This document shows positions 47,171 through 58,797 of a stretch of DNA of 64,000 nt, piece by piece; the stretch's first letter is position 1; every line of letters starts with the position of its first letter. Source of the stretch: Rhodocollybia butyracea (Eukaryota > Basidiomycota > Agaricomycetes > Agaricales > Omphalotaceae); the NCBI GenBank assembly GCA_015501585.1, contig JADNRY010000323.1, forward strand, positions 1 through 64,000, read 5' to 3'. The notes under the pieces were generated by a model that saw nothing but the letters and a program-made list of their open reading frames with translations, did no database searches and was not told the origin of the DNA. The position numbers and the translations under genes are program-made.

Positions 47171-48184
47171 ACACAATTAAGACTCAATTAGGGATGGCTA
47201 TCAGTGGCCATTGGCATCCTCAACTGAAGAGGCCTTTCATACTTACGTTGCTTATACTACAGGTCAGATACTGGTAGTGGGCAAACACTTACAATCCTCT
47301 TTGGCACGCGCACATAACACGACGCAAATGTGTCACCCCACTCCAGTTTTAGGGCATTGCTGTGCTGGAAAGTTATCCAACGGACACCGTACTAGCTACT
47401 AGCCACAATGATAATCCCTATGTTGGGAAAGTTGTCGAGCTGACTCCTGGTGCCGTTAAAAGGGATTCCCCATGCTAAACATGGCTTGCGTGTTACTGTT
47501 TTTGGTGCATTCTGAATACAGAGCAAAAATCCAGTTCGTTATAGTACTTCAGCTCACTCCGTGCGCAGATTCAGTATCCTCACTTACGGGAAACTTGGAT
47601 TGCTGGTTGAGCTGGAAGTGGTAGCAGAGCTACCCAAATATACAATCGAAACAGAACTTTCTGGCTCCGTCTGTATCCGGATCCGGAATAACCTCCAATG
47701 ACGGCCGCAGTGGAATGTCGTTGTCACCTCTATCTGAGGAGGACTTTGTTGACGAGGTAGGCAGGAAGGTGAATAAGAAGGTACAACAGCCACTCGGAAC
47801 TACGTAGCGAACATGAGGCAAAAGAGGAGAACAATGATCCTATTCTCGTGGGTGGGTGGTGAGGCGATGGTGATTCTAACCTGGGATCCCAAGAAAGATG
47901 AGTGTGATCCACTATGGTCTGATAGCATTTTCTCATGCCAATTCTTTGTAGTCTCATACGACTTCAAGAAAGATGGTGTCAAAGCTGTCATTTATCAGGG
48001 CTGCATTCCGGCTTGGTGAGACTGTTGGAGTAGAGACACTCAATAAGAGACAGGGTAGAGCAAGAATTGTTCAGGTGAGCAACTGGTTTATTCAACTTCT
48101 CGCACTTTCATCCTTTCATCAGCCCTCTGCTCATCTCGAAACACACAAATCCCTTATTCAATATTCATTACACCCAACACTGCT

Positions 48185-48370
48185 AGGCAAATACACAACG
48201 GACTTTGGTGCTGAAGGCATTGTAATTCATCGGGATGGATTAAGAGGGGAGCGGGGCTCAGCGTACAAGGCCCCGCTTAGTGCGACACTGTGCGAGAAAC
48301 CACCGAGTTCCGAGAACTCTTCCAAGTACACAGGCGAACAACAGTACATTCCGGGTGTCGTAAAATCCTC
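48185..48370 (+). pseudogene. Relic Y, copy 2
   Basis: It shares the order of short words with 25145-25435 and 54775-54990 (CACAACGGAC, GAATTCA/ATTCATC.GGATGGAT, ACCGAGT.CCGAGA, CTCTTCCAAG, ACAGGCGAACAACA). No full frame remains. From 48371 to 48990 a weak similarity to 54990-55290 continues. Confidence 0.4.
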
Positions 48371-48992
48371 AGCTTCATCGCTGCATCAATTTTGCGTACA
48401 GTGGGGAATGGAGATAATCTCTCTCAAGACCCTCTGGATGAAGAAGGGTTACAGTTCAATTCATACGATGGGATCAAGTCTAACCGGGCGGGCGGAGTTG
48501 AAATCGGGGTCAACTTTACTTTAGCGGAGGGAAGGAACTAATGTGGCAGGAGGTGAATGAGACGCCGGGGAATTCTGCGTTCAAGGCGGTGGATGTGGTA
48601 TTTGATATCTGTTTGGGTGTGGTAGGGTGAATTTAATTGTCTGAATTGCTTTTGAGTTGGACTGCACTCTGTGTAGTTTATATTGATATGGAAGTAGATG
48701 AATTTGTACCGGAAGATTGTGTGCAACGGTTCGACTTGCTTCATACTGCTCAAAACCACGTTTGGCTTCTTGCATCCGCAGCACACATCAGGCGCGATGT
48801 GTATACCACGGGAACCGGTTGTCCTACCAGTAATTGGGACTGTGCTGGTTAGTATCCTCCTCCTCTGGATGGATCCTGTCAAACACCTTTCACTGACTTT
48901 TGACTTCAGCTGCGAGTTGTCATCCGCAAGTCATCCGCTGTGCCCCAGAGGTACATCAGGAAAACCAAAAGTTATACGAACCTGTACGCATA

Positions 48993-49081
48993 ATATGTAT
49001 CAATTGTATAGATGTTTATATGTCCCCCTATATGTATAGAACTGTACTGTGTGTATACCTTCACTAAGTGCACTGTATTAG
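48993..49081 (-). repeat. Dispersed repeat, inverted copy of 1245-1344
   Basis: See the copy near 1.2 kb: GTGCACTTAGTGA, GGTATACA, GGGGGAC and CTATACAATTGATACATAT occur in order on the minus strand. Confidence 0.5.
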
Positions 49082-49205
49082 TATGTATAGCTCTGTATAC
49101 TACATATATCCACACTATGAAGACTGTACAGACACTGTACATATGCAGTATTAGTCTATAGCAATCCATAGTGATACCAGGTCCTTCAGTACAAGGGAAG
49201 ACCAC

Positions 49206-50362
49206 ATTTCAGGTGAATTACTCAGTTTGAGGTGCAGACTAGAGGAGTTCAAAACAGTTTATTGTGATGTAAACAATGCAAACAACATTAAACTACGTGT
49301 ACACTAAGTATCATTAGGGTTCTAAGCATATACTATGTAGCACGAAACAGATGCGTAACGATGGCAGGGATACCTTATTTAATCGGACACCTCAGTGAAA
49401 GCAGACTGTAGGAAGTATTGTCAGAAAAACAAGAAACAAGTAAGAGCGGCGGTGTACCATTGGGACACCTCGGTGTAGGCGAACTTGGAGGAAGCATTGG
49501 CAGCGAACCACATAACAACAGCGGTAAACCTGGAACATTCAGATATGAGCAAGTGTTCAAGAAATGTAGACAGCAAAAGAAGGACCTTTTCTTTATCACT
49601 GACCTCTTCGTAACCAACTCAAATGAAAAAACTCAAAAGCTTGCATAATGTTTGGTTGAAGACACTTCAAGGAGTTAGATCCAACGCAGCCTGGGACTTG
49701 AGCGCTTGAGTTTGAGGCATAGACAGGGCAGAGATGTCATCGGAGGGAAGAACTTGAAGAACGTGGTTGAGGAAAGAAAATGTTCGAAAAAAAAATGAGA
49801 ACGAACAATAACGTGACTGTAAATTTAGGGCAGGTGCCGGCTCTCGGCCATATGACATTGTTTCATCCTTTCCGCTCCTTTCCGCCAATATGTCACTGTT
49901 GAGTGATAATAGCCTTAAGTATGTGAAATGCCTTCTAAGTATCTTGCTTACAAGTCACAAGTGGCGACCCTCGGCGGCCTTGATTAGCCTTGATTTCGAC
50001 CTCAAACGCCTTCAGACGCCTTCCCTCTCTCAGCCCTGTAAGTATGTTTTGCCTCCCTGTGTGTGTAATGTAGTATTGTACAGATCCCCCCCCCTGGTGT
50101 ATACTGACTGTAAAGAAGTCTATGTACTCCGATGCCACTGATACATATCCTTTGTATTGATACATGGTTGTACAGATAGTATGGTCAAGAGTACATATGA
50201 TACAATGTATACAGGATGCTACATACACCTCAGTGATGGATACACATCATTTCACTGTTTCCTGATGTATTATTTGCTGCGATAACCAAGAACGACGTTG
50301 GTATCAACAGTTTACCCAATGTGAATCCAAACATGCATTCACATTCACTGGCTGCTACTTAT
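49206..50362. other. 3' flank of NLR copy 3; no gene
   Basis: A short repeat matching 37-90 lies inverted at 50246-50268. TTGAG-rich sequence at 49660-49760 recalls, without aligning to, the low-complexity block of the 33.1-34.0 kb element. No frame is convincing as coding. Confidence 0.4.
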
Positions 50363-53300
50363 CTAATCCCTATCTAATTCAGCAATATCCGCTGTTTCAT
50401 AATCCTCTTCAACGGCACCAAGGTGCTCAAGGTCCTGTCTCTCCTGGAAGTTAGGCTTTCTGGAGGGATTTTCGAGTTTATCAAGGTAAAACCTGCATGC
50501 CCTTTGATATCGTGGCCCTTCCCATGATCCTTGGAGAATTTCACAGTATTTGAGTGTTTCTGTGAATGCACCCCGGGCATCTTCCTTCTGCCCTTTCTTC
50601 ATCCAAGGACGTCCCAAGTGAAACAGGGTCCGAGCAATATTCAACGGGCTTCCATAAGCCTTGCTGCTCTCTAAGCCTTCCATTAAATATTCCACTGCCT
50701 TGTCATAGTCTCTTTGGGAGATGCATATCTGCCCAAGACTCACAGACTCCTCAAAATTTATTTGATTGGCTTCATCCAGAGCAATTAAACCCCATTGCTT
50801 AGCTTCATCAAATCTTTCCAGGTTAATGCAGGTCTGTGTTAACCACCAAGAACATTCGGCTTGTTGTAGTGGCAGATTATTAGAAATGCAGAACTTCCAA
50901 GTGGTGGTGAGGGTTGAAATTGATTGAGCATCCCATTGAGATGCAAGCCTTATCTTGCACAGCGCTATGCCTCCCGGATCAGCCAAGGATTGGAATTCTG
51001 CCATGGCATCTTCAAGAGTTTGATAATCTTGGGAACCAAGGGTGAAATTGGATATCTTTCCAATCCAGTACAAGGTATCTGCAGCGCGCTTCTGTTCCGA
51101 CACATGTAAAAATACTCCTCGGGCAAGGTGAAACTGCTTTAGGGCCTCCTCATACTGATCAAGACCAAGGAAATTTTGACCATTCCAATATAGTGCTTCA
51201 GCATGCAACATCTGGTCCTGTAATGTTTTTGAGAGCTCCGAAGCATGTTGTACAACCTCCAATCGTGGGCGAGTTCTACACTGATGCTCTGACAGGATAA
51301 GCAGAGCTTCAATTGTATCTGGATCAGGTGCTGTGGTTTCCAAGAGGATTCCTTGGAGATTTCCTTCCTCCAAGGAACGAGCATTTTTATGGGCCAAGTA
51401 ATTGCTTTCTCCCAGAGATGCATTGTGTTCCTTGAGAAATGCACAAGCCATCTGGACTGTTGATTCCCGAATATTTTGAGATAACCGTTTGGGATCAAGA
51501 ACATATCGGCGGATTACTGGGAGGACAACAAAGGTTTCAGCACGCTTCTCCACTAAAGAAGTGTCAAGGAGTGTCCCTAGCCCCAAAGTGATGGTTGTCT
51601 CTGGCATATCATCCACCCACCACCGAGACAAGGCTTCCAATGTAGTCCCAACAGGCAATAAGGCAAGTATGTCAAGGAGTTTTGCTGCACTAGGAGAGTC
51701 AATCATAGGTGGACTGTGAATGGACAGCCCTATACAGATATCCATGCTGCGTTGGGCATCCCCACCTAGGTGCAAGAATGCAGTCCCTGCCTCATTATAA
51801 AGCCCAAGAAGCTTTCCTGGCACATATCCCATTTTCCTACCAAGTTTTGCCATCAATGTTACAGCCAAGGGCATATGTCCAACTTCCTCAAGTAATGAGG
51901 AGAGTCCAGGGCCTCTACTTCCAGCTGGATGAATCTCAGCATAGATACAAACTGATGCTTCCTTGTCTACAGCTTGCAAGTGGATGGATTCCCAATGGAT
52001 ACCATCTCCAGGGGGTTCAAATGATTGCATGGTGACAAAGAGAGCAACATGCTGAAGCTTTGTAAGTTGAAGTAGGACGTCCTGCACCTCTGCCTGGCTA
52101 TGGAGATTCCATGGAGTTTCAAAATTGTCAAGCAACAGGATAATGGGAGAGTCCGAAGATTTTAGATTGTGTAGGATATCACGAAGCGGGTCCCCTGTAT
52201 TGAGAGACACTCCAAGAGAATCATAAAGAGTATCCTTGAGCAAGGATACAGAAGTGGCCTTTACACAAGGTACCCACACACGGTTTTACTCGCCAAAATG
52301 CTCAATGACAGACTGGTGATTGAGAACGGCATGAGCTATAGATGACTTTCCCATGCCTCCAGGTCCCAGGAGGCAGATACGAGCCATATTGCTCTTCTGA
52401 GAGACTAGTGTATGCACAAAGCCATTGACAATGGCGTCACGCCCAAAGAAGATATCTGGAGTGACTGGGATTACCCCACGTCTAGGACTAGAACCATTTG
52501 AACTGTTGCCTTGATACCTCTTCTCGGCAAGGATAGCTTGGACAGATTCCATATTCCGCTCGACATTTTCAAATTTGTTTTCGATATTTTTTTGTAGAAA
52601 CCTGAATCTCATCCAAAGTGACCTGCTGCTGTTTATAGAAAGTAATGATCTGCTCAGAAAGGCGATCAAGAGCATCCGCATCTGAAATCTGACGCGCTAG
52701 CTACAGATCAAGAAAGATAATTATTAATAAATCCAACAGCCTTTCTAAACTCACATTGAAGCTCTCCAGAGCAGTTGCTAGACGTTACACACATCCTTGA
52801 ACTTTATCCTCATTCAACTTCCAATACAGTACCACCAGAATTGTATTCTGCGCTGCAATCTCATCCAATTTAGAACAGATATACTTCAGATCGCTAGAAA
52901 GTTGTGCGTATCAATTAGCTTGTTCAGCCTAATTCAAGGAATAACTACCTCTCCAGTTGCTCAATATCCGTCCGCAATTTCCCTTCAATTTCCTCGGCTT
53001 TCTTCCCCTTCAGCTCATTGACAAGAATGATTGCCAAACTCTTGATGCATTTCTTGAGGACCTCGGCTTGTTGCAAGGTTGCGTGGCTATTCTAGATCAA
53101 TAGCCAATGGTAAGTGATCGATCAGAATTTGTAGCTAGTTATCGGACTTGCCTCGCATGTTCGAATGAGGTTATTGGCCATCTTAATTGCAATGGCCACT
53201 CCCGGTACAGGTATATGCTCCGCTACTGCTTCTAGGACATCAAGAAGCTCCTTTCCCGTCTCGCGCGCATATTTGCTCTTGCTTGGTGCACCCTGATCAT

Positions 53301-53470
53301 CGTTGTCGGTTCGTACTTTGTCCTTTTGCCTTTTGTTTGTCTAAAATACAAATGTATGTCAGCTTTCCAGAGAATATAATGCAGGATAGAATTACATTTC
53401 CAGGAAGAATTACATTGTCCGATGCAGGAGTTGCGGAAGCACTTTTGGGCCAGCAAGGAAAGCAGGTCAT
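50363..53470 (-). pseudogene. NLR-type gene copy 3, with two nonsense codons and a frameshift
   Basis: Exons by comparison: 53470-53396, 53340-53152, 53091-52949, 52893-52755, 52700-50363. The product starts MTCFPCWPKSASATPASDN. Exon 4 has TAA at 52787-52785 where the others have GAA (CVE). Exon 5 shifts frame in a T7/A7 run (52587-52593). After HFGE a TAA (52288-52286) replaces a Glu or Gly codon. The rest is one 638-codon frame with LLLDNFETPW, VTMQSFEPPG, GHMPLAVTLMAKLG and TPR helices to LDRD. Walker A reads GPGGMGKSSIA. Exons 1-4 have the same lengths as copy 1 (75, 189, 143, 139), and intron 2 has a GC donor. The stops here are TAA, unlike the TGAs of the transposons. Confidence 0.85.
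53147..53151 (-). promoter_or_regulatory. GC splice donor of intron 2 in NLR copy 3
   Basis: The minus strand reads TGCGAG|GCAAGT, acceptor GATCTAG before AATAGCC (53091). The frame CE-NSHATL is preserved. Confidence 0.65.
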
Positions 53471-54019
53471 TGCCGTACAACAAGGAAACACCCGATTGTT
53501 TGATCACTTGACTGCATGCTTTAATATGTTCCAAATTGATAGTACACATGCAAACCTCATGTTTGACAGAATAGGTAGGCTTCAAAAGGCTTCATTAAGT
53601 AGGTTGTCATTCAATAAGTGTATTTATGACACCCGCTATTGATGTTTACAATCAGTCTCCAATCTCCAGTGGTATCACCCGTGAAGATCCTGAGGGCTTG
53701 CAACATTCATTTCCGACCAGCCACCACCTCAACATTAGTTCAGATCGAAGAGACACACGATCAACGACAGCTTACCCAAAATCCAAGGGTAGTTTGGACA
53801 CCATACCCCGGTAGATTCCTCGCTCAGATACATATTTGCTCTAGCATTGAAATCATTCCAAAATACATAGCACTACGTACTGTGGTTAATATCATTGAGT
53901 TTACGTTTGCGATCTGTTACCATTCTCCATCCTTGCATGTTCATGCGCTGGCAAAAGTAGCTGATGACTTGGACGTCGGGTGGAAGTTGATGATCAATGA
54001 TGCGGAAGTCTTGCCGCCC

Positions 54020-54105
54020 CAGCCGCCGATATTGATACACTCATCAGTCTCTTCATTCCCGAGTCTTTCTGGCTCGACATCCTCGCATTCACGGCACCTT
54101 CATCG
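54020..54105 (+). pseudogene. Relic of an NTF2-like/flavin-monooxygenase gene, copy 3
   Basis: The open stretch reads AADIDTLISLFIPESFW, LDILAFT, then loses similarity at a deletion (ACGGCACCTTC). It is the cleanest version of the middle of the NTF2-like domain in this window. Confidence 0.5.
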
Positions 54106-54774
54106 GCAGGTATGACATCCAATACTTCCTCAAAGACCACTTACCCCTTTCTAACCCACACTGTAACATGTTTCTTCGGTTCCGGGATGAACTCATTGGC
54201 AAAAGAGTACTTGCGCTTACGGTGTATGCGTATAAGTCCGGATTCGAATATGCACATACTAAGCGCTCAACAGAAGTGCATAGCCAGATCAAGGAACTCA
54301 CACGCCAGCCATCGGCCTCGAATGAAAGTACTCAAGTTAGGCGAAAGGTGATCATTGTGAGGCAGTGGGGATTCTAACCCGAATCCCAAGAATTGTGCAC
54401 AACTATGGTGTCTTGCCTGGTTTGATAATGTTTCTCATGATGATTGTCTGCAGTTTCCTACAACTCGCCATGCTGACTGAGACTAGGGTGTATGGAGCTC
54501 AATGAAAGACAGCAAGAGCTGTTCAAGTGAGCTATCGGTTCCTAACCTATTTGGACCTCAGACTAAGTTTCCTTTCCTTTTCTCATCAGTTCTTTGCTCG
54601 CCTTGAAACCCACAAAACCCTCCCTTGTTCAATATCTCCTACACTCAACGCTGCTTCTGCTACTCACTAAACGCGACCGCGTGCGCGTGATCATGTAGAG
54701 CATCACTCAAGTTCCGTTCTGTCAATGCTCTGAACCTTTGCTCTAGATATCCCTCCCGATGCTAGCCCCGTGTT

Positions 54775-54990
54775 CCAATGCAAAATCGGAGACAAGTCTT
54801 TCCTGGATGTAGAAACACACACTTGAGGCAGAACTCGAGCAGTGCCAGGAAGTCCGATTATGTATACTCGTTACAGTAGCCAAAGACACAGCAGATGTGA
54901 CGTTGGGAGTCCGGCACTGTGTGAGTCTTCCAAGCCCACAGGCAAACAACAATAAAATCCGGCATCATAAAATCCTAGGCTTCTTTTTCG
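54775..54990 (+). pseudogene. Relic Y, copy 3
   Basis: One frame reads KIGDKSFLDV, later EQCQEVRLCILVTVAKDTAD. It is colinear with the copies at 25145 and 48185 and followed by AAAATCC.GGCATCATAAAATCCTAGGCTTC, which also occurs after the second copy. Confidence 0.4.
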
Positions 54991-55479
54991 CGGCATCAAT
55001 TTTGGATACAGCGGGGAAGGTGATGACCTCTCCGAAGACCATCTAAAGATCATACAGATGAAGAGGGGTAATAGCTCAAATCTGCACAATGGGATTAAGT
55101 CTAACTGGGCGGGCGGAGTTGATCCGGGTCAACTTGCTTTAGCGGAGGGAAGGAACTAATGTGGCAGGAGGTGAATGAGATGAGCTGATGGATATGGTAT
55201 CCGTGACGTATATTGGCTGGCTCTGCATTTGGCCATGGTTGACTTAGATGTCTGAATTGTTTTCGAGTTTGACTCCATTATACGTAACAGAATGTAGGTA
55301 GATGAACTCGTACGAGATGTCAAATGTGTTTCACCAAATTTTGACACCAACCGAAATCCGCCCCGCAGTCGTCATTTTGTTATTCGCTGCAGGGAACACG
55401 TTGGTACGGGCTGACTTACACCTCCTAATGGCAGAGTCAAAAACTACTAACGGGTTTCGTAGGACTGTAGTTGGCGCAC

Positions 55480-56347
55480 AACCTTCTTATCTCAAGCATG
55501 TTTTCGACTATCGGGGCTTTGACATGATCTCGACTTTCAAGTCGCGTAGATGCTACACATAAACTCCATGTGCAATAGACCTCTATGTGCGTTATCCAAA
55601 GCCCCGATAACATTACGGATGTAAAGAGAATGACAGCAAAGAGTCAGACTGAAATAAATAGTTTCATCCCATCTGCACTGCCCAAACATACTAAGTATCA
55701 CACCATTCATTGAGAACGATGGATGTCTATACACGGTAGGGATACATCTCCAAAGGAAAGGTCAACCTTTTTTTTCTTTGGTATGTATAGAAAAGGGAAG
55801 GGGAAAAACTGACCTAATGAGAGATTCGAGGTCAGCGCTCAGCTTCTATACAGGTCATAGGTTAGTCGATATGAAGATCTGCTTCGGTTTCGTGATCATG
55901 GGGAAATACGAGATCCTGGAAGATCCTAGCTGTCACGCCTATTATAGACAATGCAATGCTAGGAGCACTTTCAGATCCGCCACTACCATAAAGACCATAT
56001 ATGCCGTTTCCTTCGTAAAAGCAAGCTCCATATTTGGCATTATAGGCATCAGGCAGAGGAGATAATGCTTGTGGAGAATATCCTGGTATAAAAGAGGGTG
56101 GTTTAAGCTGTTGAACAAGTTATTGTATATCAAAGTTCAAAGTCATGGAAGAAGAGCTTGCAACGTGGTGTTTCTCAAAGAAAAATGCATATTGTGTTGA
56201 GATGTCGATCAAAGGTACAGTGAATGGGGTACAAATTCTGAATAATTGTGTGCCATATGAGGAAAATGTTGCAATGGTGTACAGAGTTTTGGAGTTATGA
56301 TTGACCAGACTGATTCTGTGCGCTTGAGCTAAAAAAGATGAGAACAA
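55480..56347 (-). pseudogene. Relic X and flank, copy 2
   Basis: Over about 870 bases it follows 25440-26510 (GTTTTCGACTATCGG, GCTACACATAAACT, GGATGTCTA, GGGATACATCTCCAAAGG, AAAAACTGACC, CCTGGTATAAAAGAG). The coding-like part on the minus strand is SFIPGYSPQALSPLP, YGACFYEGNGIYGLYGSG, FPHDHETEADLHID. This copy keeps the tail in one frame, whereas copy 1 has stops there. Confidence 0.45.
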
Positions 56348-56744
56348 CTATAGAAGTAGTCTTAGTTCACGTACGGATGCCCAGTCCAGAGCTACACACA
56401 CCTGTAGTATGACACTACCAAGTTGATACCTGTCTCAAAGAGCCACAAAGATGCATCATCGCTGTGGCTCCGTTTTACACATTGACCTTGCCTTTGCTAT
56501 TCATGACTATTCTCGGCGCTGGGGCAAGACGACGCGAAGTCTTTGATGACGGCATTGAGATTAGCGAGGTCGGGTGTCGTCGTTGTCGATGGAGGCATCG
56601 TGATCATGGTGGCTTGAAACAAAAAACAAACAAGTGCGTGTTACATACATCAGGAACTGTGCGCATTTTATCCGAAAAAGGAAATCATTCAACCTCTCAT
56701 GATTCCGTCGAGTTTGCTCTCCAGACTCTTGACTAGCTTGACTA

Positions 56745-57000
56745 ATGACTACCTAGGTGCATCCATCCCGGCCCTCGATGCCACAAGCAGTCACCGCCGA
56801 CTGGCTCAATGCGTTCGCTGATATTCATCAATCTCTTCATCCCCGAGTCTTTCTGGCAGGACATCCTCGCATTCACCTGGGACTTCCGCACCTCCATTGG
56901 CTGGGAAAACATCCAGCACCTCCTCAAAGCCCGTTTTCCCTTTCCAACCCACACTGTAACAACAATGTTTTTTTGGCCCCAGGTTGAACCCATCGACAAG
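56745..57000 (+). pseudogene. Relic of an NTF2-like/flavin-monooxygenase gene, copy 4
   Basis: One frame has QAVTADWLNAFADI; after a frameshift near 56830 the next has NLFIPESFWQDILAFTWDFR, GWENIQHLLKARFPF. This is the fullest copy of the NTF2-like domain, about 75 residues. The FAD-binding GXGXXG domain that should follow is absent; the sequence turns into WPQVEPIDKTLQTH and stops. Confidence 0.55.
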
Positions 57001-57009
57001 ACGTTACAA

Positions 57010-57950
57010 ACACATCGGGGAGGGTACTTGCACTTATGGTGAACTGCAGTCTAACAATCAGATCAAAAAATGCCTGAACAATGTTTTAATCCTCACAGCT
57101 TTGGTCAGAAATTGCTCTGAGGTACTCAGCCCTTGGTGTTGGGGGCGCACTTGATGCTGTTTGATTCCGTAGACATGGAGTTGTAAGGTAAACTTAGTTT
57201 GGTCGTTGCGAGGAATCAGGAAGTGGTAGGTTTGTACAGTCACCGATAAGATATCTCCGGACCATCAACAAACCCGCAACCATCTTTATTGGACCATGAC
57301 ATGTAATTCCTTCCCCAAGCAACATTGAACAAAGGCGGGAGTTTTCTATTCCTTGCTTGCGGACTTCTTGTCAGTTCCCACACATCTTTTCCGCAAAAAT
57401 ACTACTATATCGCTTGGAGGATGGATCTCCAATAGTGTTTCCCCAAGTGATCCAGCAAGATAAAGCAAGGAGCTATTGGGCTAGGCTCTGTGATACACCT
57501 CCGAGGCCATGTCTTCATACTATCAATGGTAAGTTTCTATAGGATCCGATGGAAGACACAGGTGGAGGTCACTAATCTTTCATTCAAAGGCAGATTCAAA
57601 TTGGGTTTATTGGAGACGAGGAGGAGTGGCTTTCCCTAAACATTTGCCGCAGCTACCAGAGCGACAACAAGAGGAGAGACCAATACGACCCACAACCTTG
57701 TACAAGTTGTACAATTTTGACTTTGATCTCGACAACTTCATTCGCAAACCCTAGTCCTGTATCCTTCTCCGACCATGACAACGATGGAGGTCTATAGTCA
57801 ATATCCGGTCATCAGTCCAACTCTTCAATGCGCAGCTAGTAATTTCGGTGATTCACTAGTTGTGCACATAGTATGCAGAAACCAAAAATTCTACCTATTG
57901 CAATGTACGTTTTTCGATTGCTCTTACTCTTTACAAAGCTGCATAGCGAA
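57010..57950. other. Stretch without a supportable gene
   Basis: Short frames such as VIQQDKARSYWARLCDTPPR (57430-57510) look protein-like but match nothing I know and are flanked by stops. No repeat ends were found. Confidence 0.3.
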
Positions 57951-57954
57951 CAGT

Positions 57955-58310
57955 AGGTCTCTTTACTGTTCATGATTGTGAATGACACAGCTGTTACACA
58001 GGAACTTGACCTCCCTTCCAAAGTTCCCTATGCTTCAAAAATCAGTTTTTTTGCATTCATACTTACTCTTGACTAGCCATTGGCAAAGTCATGTCCAAAG
58101 CCTCAACACGACTTGAAGCATCCAAATTTCTTTAAGGTAAAAGTATCATCTTCCTCCGCTACTATCCCTTGTCCAAAGTATCATCCGTCTATACGGAGAA
58201 GTCTAGCTGAAGATTTACGATGTGCTTTGCTTGTCGCTGCACCAAAATGCGGTTCATTACATGGCTCATATGTCAATTTACCTCGTTGGACCTTGCCGTG
58301 CTATTAATTA
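57955..58310 (+). repeat. Diverged segmental repeat, copy 2 (partner 20300-20625)
   Basis: It is colinear with 20300-20625 (CCTATGCTTC, GGCAAAGTCAT.TCCAAAGCCT.AACACGACTTGAAGCATCC, TATACGG.GAAGTC, CACCAAAATGCG.TTCATTACATG). The copia element inserted at its 3' edge. Confidence 0.5.
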
Positions 58311-58319
58311 GATCATGTA

Positions 58320-58743
58320 TGTTGGACTTCGTCATCTATCATCTTCATTATACTTACTATGGAACAGTCTTCTCACTTTGTTACTATCTATGGAACGTTC
58401 TCTCTCTCGCTGTAACTACTGGTATGTGAACTAGTTGTACTATCTTTATCCTGCCCACTCGCCATTGCTTTATTATTGTGCTCTCATCTATTCTTACTTA
58501 CTTACCTTGTGCTCCATTCCACTCTTGTCTTATTACTCTCACTCCGTCTGTGAACGCTTCACGCGCTGTACTTATTATTAACTCGCTGGACTCATATTTA
58601 AGCCTGTATGTACTTGTGGAATATCAAGTTGTGTTTTCTCTGTTTGTGTCTGTGTCTGGACCTTTGTCTCCTCTGTGTCTGTGTGACCAGAGCCAACTAA
58701 CAGTGTAGAGTACACTGTCTGCCTTATCGATCAACCTCTAATA
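58320..58743 (+). repeat. 5' LTR of the copia element
   Basis: Compared with the 3' LTR it has T for C at 58477, A for G at 58486, T for C at 58492, T for C at 58526 and A for G at 58594. Four of the five are at CpG in the other LTR. Confidence 0.95.
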
Positions 58744-58755
58744 GGTTATGGGCCC
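58744..58755 (+). promoter_or_regulatory. Primer binding site complementary to the anticodon arm of initiator tRNA-Met
   Basis: GGTTATGGGCCC directly follows the LTR. Its complement GGGCCCATAACC is the anticodon arm of eukaryotic initiator tRNA-Met. Priming by an internal half-tRNA at this site is established for Drosophila copia; here it is inferred from the sequence. Confidence 0.75.
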
Positions 58756-58797
58756 CGAGCCTAACCATTGACGCCACCATCCCAGACACCATTGTTG

